64,000 nt of DNA from Polyodon spathula (lineage: Eukaryota; Chordata; Actinopteri; Acipenseriformes; Polyodontidae). The stretch spans positions 55,804,184 to 55,868,183 of the forward strand of contig NC_054538.1 in the NCBI RefSeq assembly GCF_017654505.1, written 5' to 3'. Position 1 is the stretch's first letter, and each line of letters opens with the position of its first letter. The translations under genes and the position numbers were made by a program. The notes below the pieces were generated by a model that did no database searches, was not told the DNA's origin, and worked only from the letters and a program-made list of their open reading frames with translations. Of the stretch, positions 60,258 through 64,000 are shown in pieces.

Positions 60258-61122
60258 GTATCCTTTTATCAACTTTTGCAGCATAATACGCAAAAAATAT
60301 TGACACAGTGTTGCTAGGGTGGCTAAAATGAGTTGACTTACCTTTTCATAAAACCTCCCCAAGCAATAGAATAGAAGTCTGCCCTAATGAGTTGTATTAA
60401 TTGGGCTGTATTTGAGAACAGTGTGTTCTGAGTGATCTAACTAATGTGACTGAATCAATTGTAATTGAAAATCTTGGCACAGACACAACTGTGAAGTAAA
60501 ATTCCAGCTGTACGGCAGCAATGACCTCTAAATCAGACTGTTAAGGCATAATAATTACAGACAATTGCAGTACACAGGAAAATGGCACAAAAAATGCTGA
60601 GGATAATTTTACTGACGTAGAGCCGAATGTCGATTACTGACAGACATGTAATTTTGGTCTTTAATGCCTGGGGATTCTTGGCAGGAAAGACACTGTAAGG
60701 TTTATGTGTATTTTGTATTGTACTTTATGTTGAAAGTGTTCTGCCTTAAGAGAAAAGTAAACCAGTTAAAAACATTTTGAAAAAAGTTTAGGGATTTATA
60801 TTTTCACTGTGCATGTTCTGTGTTTAGATTACAGCTTCTGTATCCCTCAGTCCTCATTTCATTGTTAACCTCAATGGAATTCCTGAGTGAAAAAGGCAAT
60901 ATGTTGTCCTATCCTAAAATGAAACACTTTTTATTTAAACTTTGTTTTCCCCACAAAAAAATGACAAACAGGTTAAAAGGTCAAACATTAAGAAGGTAAG
61001 GGAAAGGTAACATGGCTTTAGAAGCCACTTACTGTCATACACACTGAAGCACTCTCATTAACCCCTTACATGAGCTGGGAATGTTGTAATCCTCTTTACT
61101 GTTGTTTCTCTTGCCATTCCAG

Positions 61123-61280
61123 CTCTTAAGGAAAAGGCACATTGGAAATGACATTGTCACCATCATTTTTCAAGAGCCCGGGGCCCTTCCCTTTACCCCA
61201 AAAAACATCCGCTCCCACTTTCAACATGTGTTTGTCATAGTCAAAGTATATAACCCCTGCACTGAAAATGTTTGCTACAG
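61123..61280 (+). CDS. SIPA1L2: SIPA1L2, sixth coding exon (codons 681-732, catalytic Asn)
   Basis: The acceptor CATTCCAG ends at 61122 and the donor GTAAGT starts at 61281. It encodes [20 protein letters not shown], then [20 protein letters not shown] and [12 protein letters not shown] plus two bases of a Ser codon. RapGAPs use an 'asparagine thumb' inserted into the Rap active site rather than an arginine finger. That Asn is in the HIGNDIV motif and is N689 in this protein, so the catalytic residue is intact. Confidence 0.97.
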
Positions 61281-62265
61281 GTAAGTTTAAGATTAGGTAG
61301 ATCAATTTTAAACTTTTTTAAAAGTATTCAGTATGTCATAGAAATGTTTTTGTTAGATGGTTAATGCACTGCCTTGCATGTTGTGTATCTCGGTGATGTT
61401 TGGAAGTGAGTGAAGAGTTGAAAGATGGAACCTTAATATTTCCTACTTTTGTAAAACACACTTTCCCTTAGAAGGCTGAACTCTCAAACCCTTGTCAACA
61501 ACTTTTTGATGGTTAACAGTTTGGTAAGTCATGACAACCTGAGGACAACCTAGAGAAGTCCTGTTGAGATTTCAGTGGTCTGTAAAAAGTATTTACCACC
61601 TGGTTATAGGTGAACCTTGTGTTTTTACTTAAGAATGGTTTCCCAAGTGCTATTAGCAGGCTATAAATGTTGCATTATTTACTAAGCCTGTAAACCTTTG
61701 TTTTGACTAGGGTTGAGCAATAGCAATGATGTTGCTAGTATTTCTTAATTAATCAATAAGTCAATCATTTTTTATTATCACCTGAGGGGGTTGAGTATCT
61801 CAGGATGTAATGTTGTAGAGGTGATATCAGAACATACTGTACATATTAATTACATTTGTACATGTATATTGCGAACCGTTAATCCAAGTTTGACTAAACT
61901 TGTCATGGGATTTCATTTTTTCACTAGTTGTTGAGGGCAGAGCGTCATGATTTCTGTACCCTGTTTATCCTAATAAAGGCAATATCTCAAATGTTTTCCC
62001 AGATTTTATTAAACTGCGTAGGAATTATGCTGACTTCTGTCTAGAAGATGTTCAATTTAGGTGGCCCTGGATACAGTAAAAAAAATATATATATATATTT
62101 GTTTTAAATATATATATTTTCCATTATTTAAAGAAACTTTTTTTGTGGTGGTCTGGTATTATTAGGTTATAGATTGCCAAAATGTGCCTATTTTTTAAAA
62201 GGCATATTAATGGCTACGTGCAAGAGCATTGTAACTAACCTCCTTGTTTTCATTTCTTTATACAG
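61281..62265 (+). other. SIPA1L2: SIPA1L2 intron
   Basis: 1.0 kb, AT-rich, with a short TA run near 62085-62115. Nothing else recognised. Confidence 0.9.
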
Positions 62266-62842
62266 TGTGGCAGTTTCAAGGTCTAAAGATGTGCCTCCAT
62301 TTGGGCCCCCTATTCCTAAAGGAGTGACTTTCCCCAAATCTGCAGTTTTTAGGGACTTTCTCTTAGCCAAAGTGATCAATGCAGAAAACGCAGCACACAA
62401 ATCTGAGAAATTTCGTGCCATGGCTACAAGGACAAGACAGGAATACTTGAAAGACTTGGCAGAAAACTTTGTAACAACGGCAACTGTTGACAGCACAGTG
62501 AAATTTAGTTTCATTACACTGGGGACAAAGAAAAAAGAAAAAACTAAACCCCGAAAGGATGCCCATCTGTACAGCATCGGAGCCATTACCTGGAATGTAA
62601 TCGCTCGAGACTTTGGGCAATCCTCTGACATTGAGTGTCTGCTTGGAACTTCGAATGAGTTCATTATGCTGATAGAAAAAGAATCCAAAAATGTGGTATT
62701 CAACTGCTCCTGCAGGGATGTTATTGGCTGGACATATGGAGTTATGACTATAAAAATATTTTATGAAAGAGGGGAATGCATCTTGCTCTCTGCCTTGGAT
62801 AACTGCGATGAAGACATCAGAGAAATTGTTCTACGGTTAGAG
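62266..62842 (+). CDS. SIPA1L2: SIPA1L2, seventh coding exon (codons 734-925; end of RapGAP domain and beyond)
   Basis: The acceptor TTATACAG ends at 62265 and the donor GTAAGC starts at 62843. The first base completes Ser 733. The exon reads [19 protein letters not shown], then [20 protein letters not shown] and [20 protein letters not shown]. This finishes the RapGAP helices near residue 795. It continues through a [13 protein letters not shown] basic linker into a second folded region containing [25 protein letters not shown] and FYERGEC, and ends IREIVLRLE. In other SPAR proteins the next exon begins the PDZ domain, which is beyond this window. The gene is therefore cut by the window edge, not truncated. 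Confidence 0.97.
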
Positions 62843-63415
62843 GTAAGCTCGCGAGTGTTCAAGCATTCTTTTATGTGGTTGTATGGTCTTGTCATAGAGT
62901 ATGTGATTAAAATAAATGTAGTAAGTGTGTAATTAACAAAAGTGTAGTTTCTTTAAAAAAAAAAACACACTGCCTCTTTTTCTGTCCTTTTTTGATTTGT
63001 GTTTGGTGAGATGTCACAGCAAATTTAAATTAAGTAATTCATTTTGCAGGTTTTAATTCACCCATTTCTCTATTGTAGTATACACATTGCCATTTGCCAC
63101 TCTAGTAGCAGCTTTTTCTTTATACACTATTGTTTCATAAATTCCCTGAGACACCAGCCTGACAGTTCATCACACTACACACCACTTGAGTTACTTGACT
63201 GGAATGTTGAGTGACACTAGGCTAGTTCAGAAGTGTTCTGTTGTGTACTGTACAGTAATTATGGTTGTATAGTGAGGGGGACAACAACCACTGCATGTAA
63301 TAGGGCTTTAAACTACAGTCTGTAGTACTTAATAATAAAATAAATCATAATTCAACTTTTCATGACTGCAGCCAGGATAATTAACAGGAAAAGCCTGTCG
63401 ATCACCAGACTGGGG

Positions 63416-63765
63416 TCAGTTAAAATTACAGTCACAATCACTGCTGAAAATTGCAATTACAATTGCAATGCTATTTTGTTACAATTATGCAGTTGTAATT
63501 ATAATGATATAAACAACTACACACAATAACGTGTTTATTTATTCTAACGAACAAGCAGTTTACAAGTACAAATACAGAAACATACTATATAGGCCTAAGT
63601 TTATTATTTTTTATTTTTTTAAACACACGGGCTCACCAAAAGTGGGTAGTTGAACTGTAATCTATCAATTATAAGGGTATAATTACAATTACAAGCCAAG
63701 ATACAATTACATTGTAATTGCAGTTAATTACAAATTACACAATTTTGTAATTTACCTTGGGTCTG
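63416..63765. mobile_element. Possible MITE rich in GTAATTGTAATT words
   Basis: Weak inverted ends CAGACTGGGGTCAGTTAAAA and, complemented, CAGACCCAAGGTAAATTACA bound an interior dominated by AATTACAATTACAA and its complement. The 8-bp flanks TCGATCAC and CTAGTCAC share only four positions, so the boundaries are doubtful. Confidence 0.35.
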
Positions 63766-63940
63766 CTAGTCACCAGCAAAAAAAACACAAAGTCTATTAA
63801 TGGTATGTCCAGTTCCCTTGGCTGCAGTTAATTATTTTTGGTTTAAAAATGTTGGTTTTACATGAACGATATGATTTAAAAAAAAAAAAAAAAAATGAAC
63901 CGATCATAACCGACTTCAACCCTAGTTTACAGTATTGTTA

Positions 63941-64000
63941 TTAGTCACTGACTCACTGTGTGACCTTGAGCAAGTCACTTAACCTCTTTGTGCTCCATCT
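63941..64000 (+). mobile_element. MIR/L2-like SINE tail, cut by window edge
   Basis: The text CTGTGTGACCTTGAGCAAGT with a following CACTTAACCTCTTTGTGCTC strongly resembles the conserved 3' portion of MIR-type SINEs. The rest lies outside the window. Confidence 0.7.

Larger units (their letters stand above)
55404..61122 (+). other. SIPA1L2: SIPA1L2 intron
   Basis: 5.7 kb holding the foldback element, a tandem array and a hAT element listed separately. The part at 60360-60600 is not repetitive and has AT-rich homeodomain-like words (TAATTGTAATTG, ATAATTACAG). It could be a conserved noncoding element but cannot be tested here. Confidence 0.85.
62843..64000 (+). other. SIPA1L2: SIPA1L2 intron, cut by window edge
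   Basis: Donor GTAAGC at 62843. No further exon in the remaining 1.1 kb. It contains a possible MITE and a SINE tail, listed separately. Confidence 0.85.

Noticed and set aside
62174..62265. Extended N-terminus of the ORF containing the seventh coding exon
   Set aside because: Codons before 62266 are intronic. The acceptor TTATACAG and the frame carried over from the sixth exon fix the boundary.

Overview
This is vertebrate nuclear DNA, almost certainly from a ray-finned fish. It is intron-rich and AT-rich, with long (TA)n, (GT)n and (TAA)n arrays. It carries a typical fish transposon set: CR1 and L2 LINEs, DIRS, several Tc1 families, hAT, and piggyBac- and Harbinger-like MITEs. The mixture of a nearly intact CR1 with DIRS and old L2 and tRNA-SINE remnants would fit a non-teleost such as sturgeon or paddlefish, but that placement is a guess.

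The only host gene I can support is SIPA1L2 (SPAR2, a synaptic Rap GTPase-activating protein) on the + strand. Seven coding exons lie at 28070-29825, 41372-41505, 42781-42969, 50698-50872, 55300-55403, 61123-61280 and 62266-62842. They join in frame to 925 codons covering the N-terminal region and the whole RapGAP domain, including the catalytic Asn (residue 689). The PDZ domain, SPAR C-terminal region and coiled coil must lie beyond the right edge. The first coding exon opens with a splice acceptor, so at least one upstream 5'UTR exon exists. It is either left of the window or unrecognised within it. The first 215 bases are CpG-rich compared with the rest and could be the edge of a promoter island.

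Layout. 1-28069: upstream intron or flank holding a piggyBac-like MITE, a piggyBac-like right end, a solo LTR, a deleted DIRS element (about 9.6-11.5 kb), a Tc1 tail, an L2 fragment, a Harbinger-like MITE and a 5'-truncated CR1. 28070-29825: first coding exon, with a uORF that ends on the main start codon. 29826-41371: first coding intron, holding a near-full-length CR1 (about 32.5-36.8 kb) with two recognisable ORFs. 42970-50697: intron with a tRNA-derived SINE and a decayed but domain-rich DIRS element (about 47.4-50.6 kb) ending about 130 bp before the next exon. 50873-55299: intron with three Tc1-like transposons, one nested inside another and a third (DDE spacing 38) fused head to head. 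55404-61122: intron with a large foldback element, a tandem array carrying repeated GCCATCTTG motifs, and a hAT element with a perfect 8-bp target duplication and a BED-finger remnant. 62843-64000: partial intron ending in a MIR/L2-like SINE tail.

The SIPA1L2 exons work together as one transcription unit. The rest is selfish DNA at different stages of decay. I found no tRNA, rRNA, CRISPR or operon structure, and no convincing unknown host system. The most notable items are the tandemly repeated CR1 5' end, the nested Tc1 cluster with a DD38E member, the array of YY1-like motifs and the uORF/start overlap.
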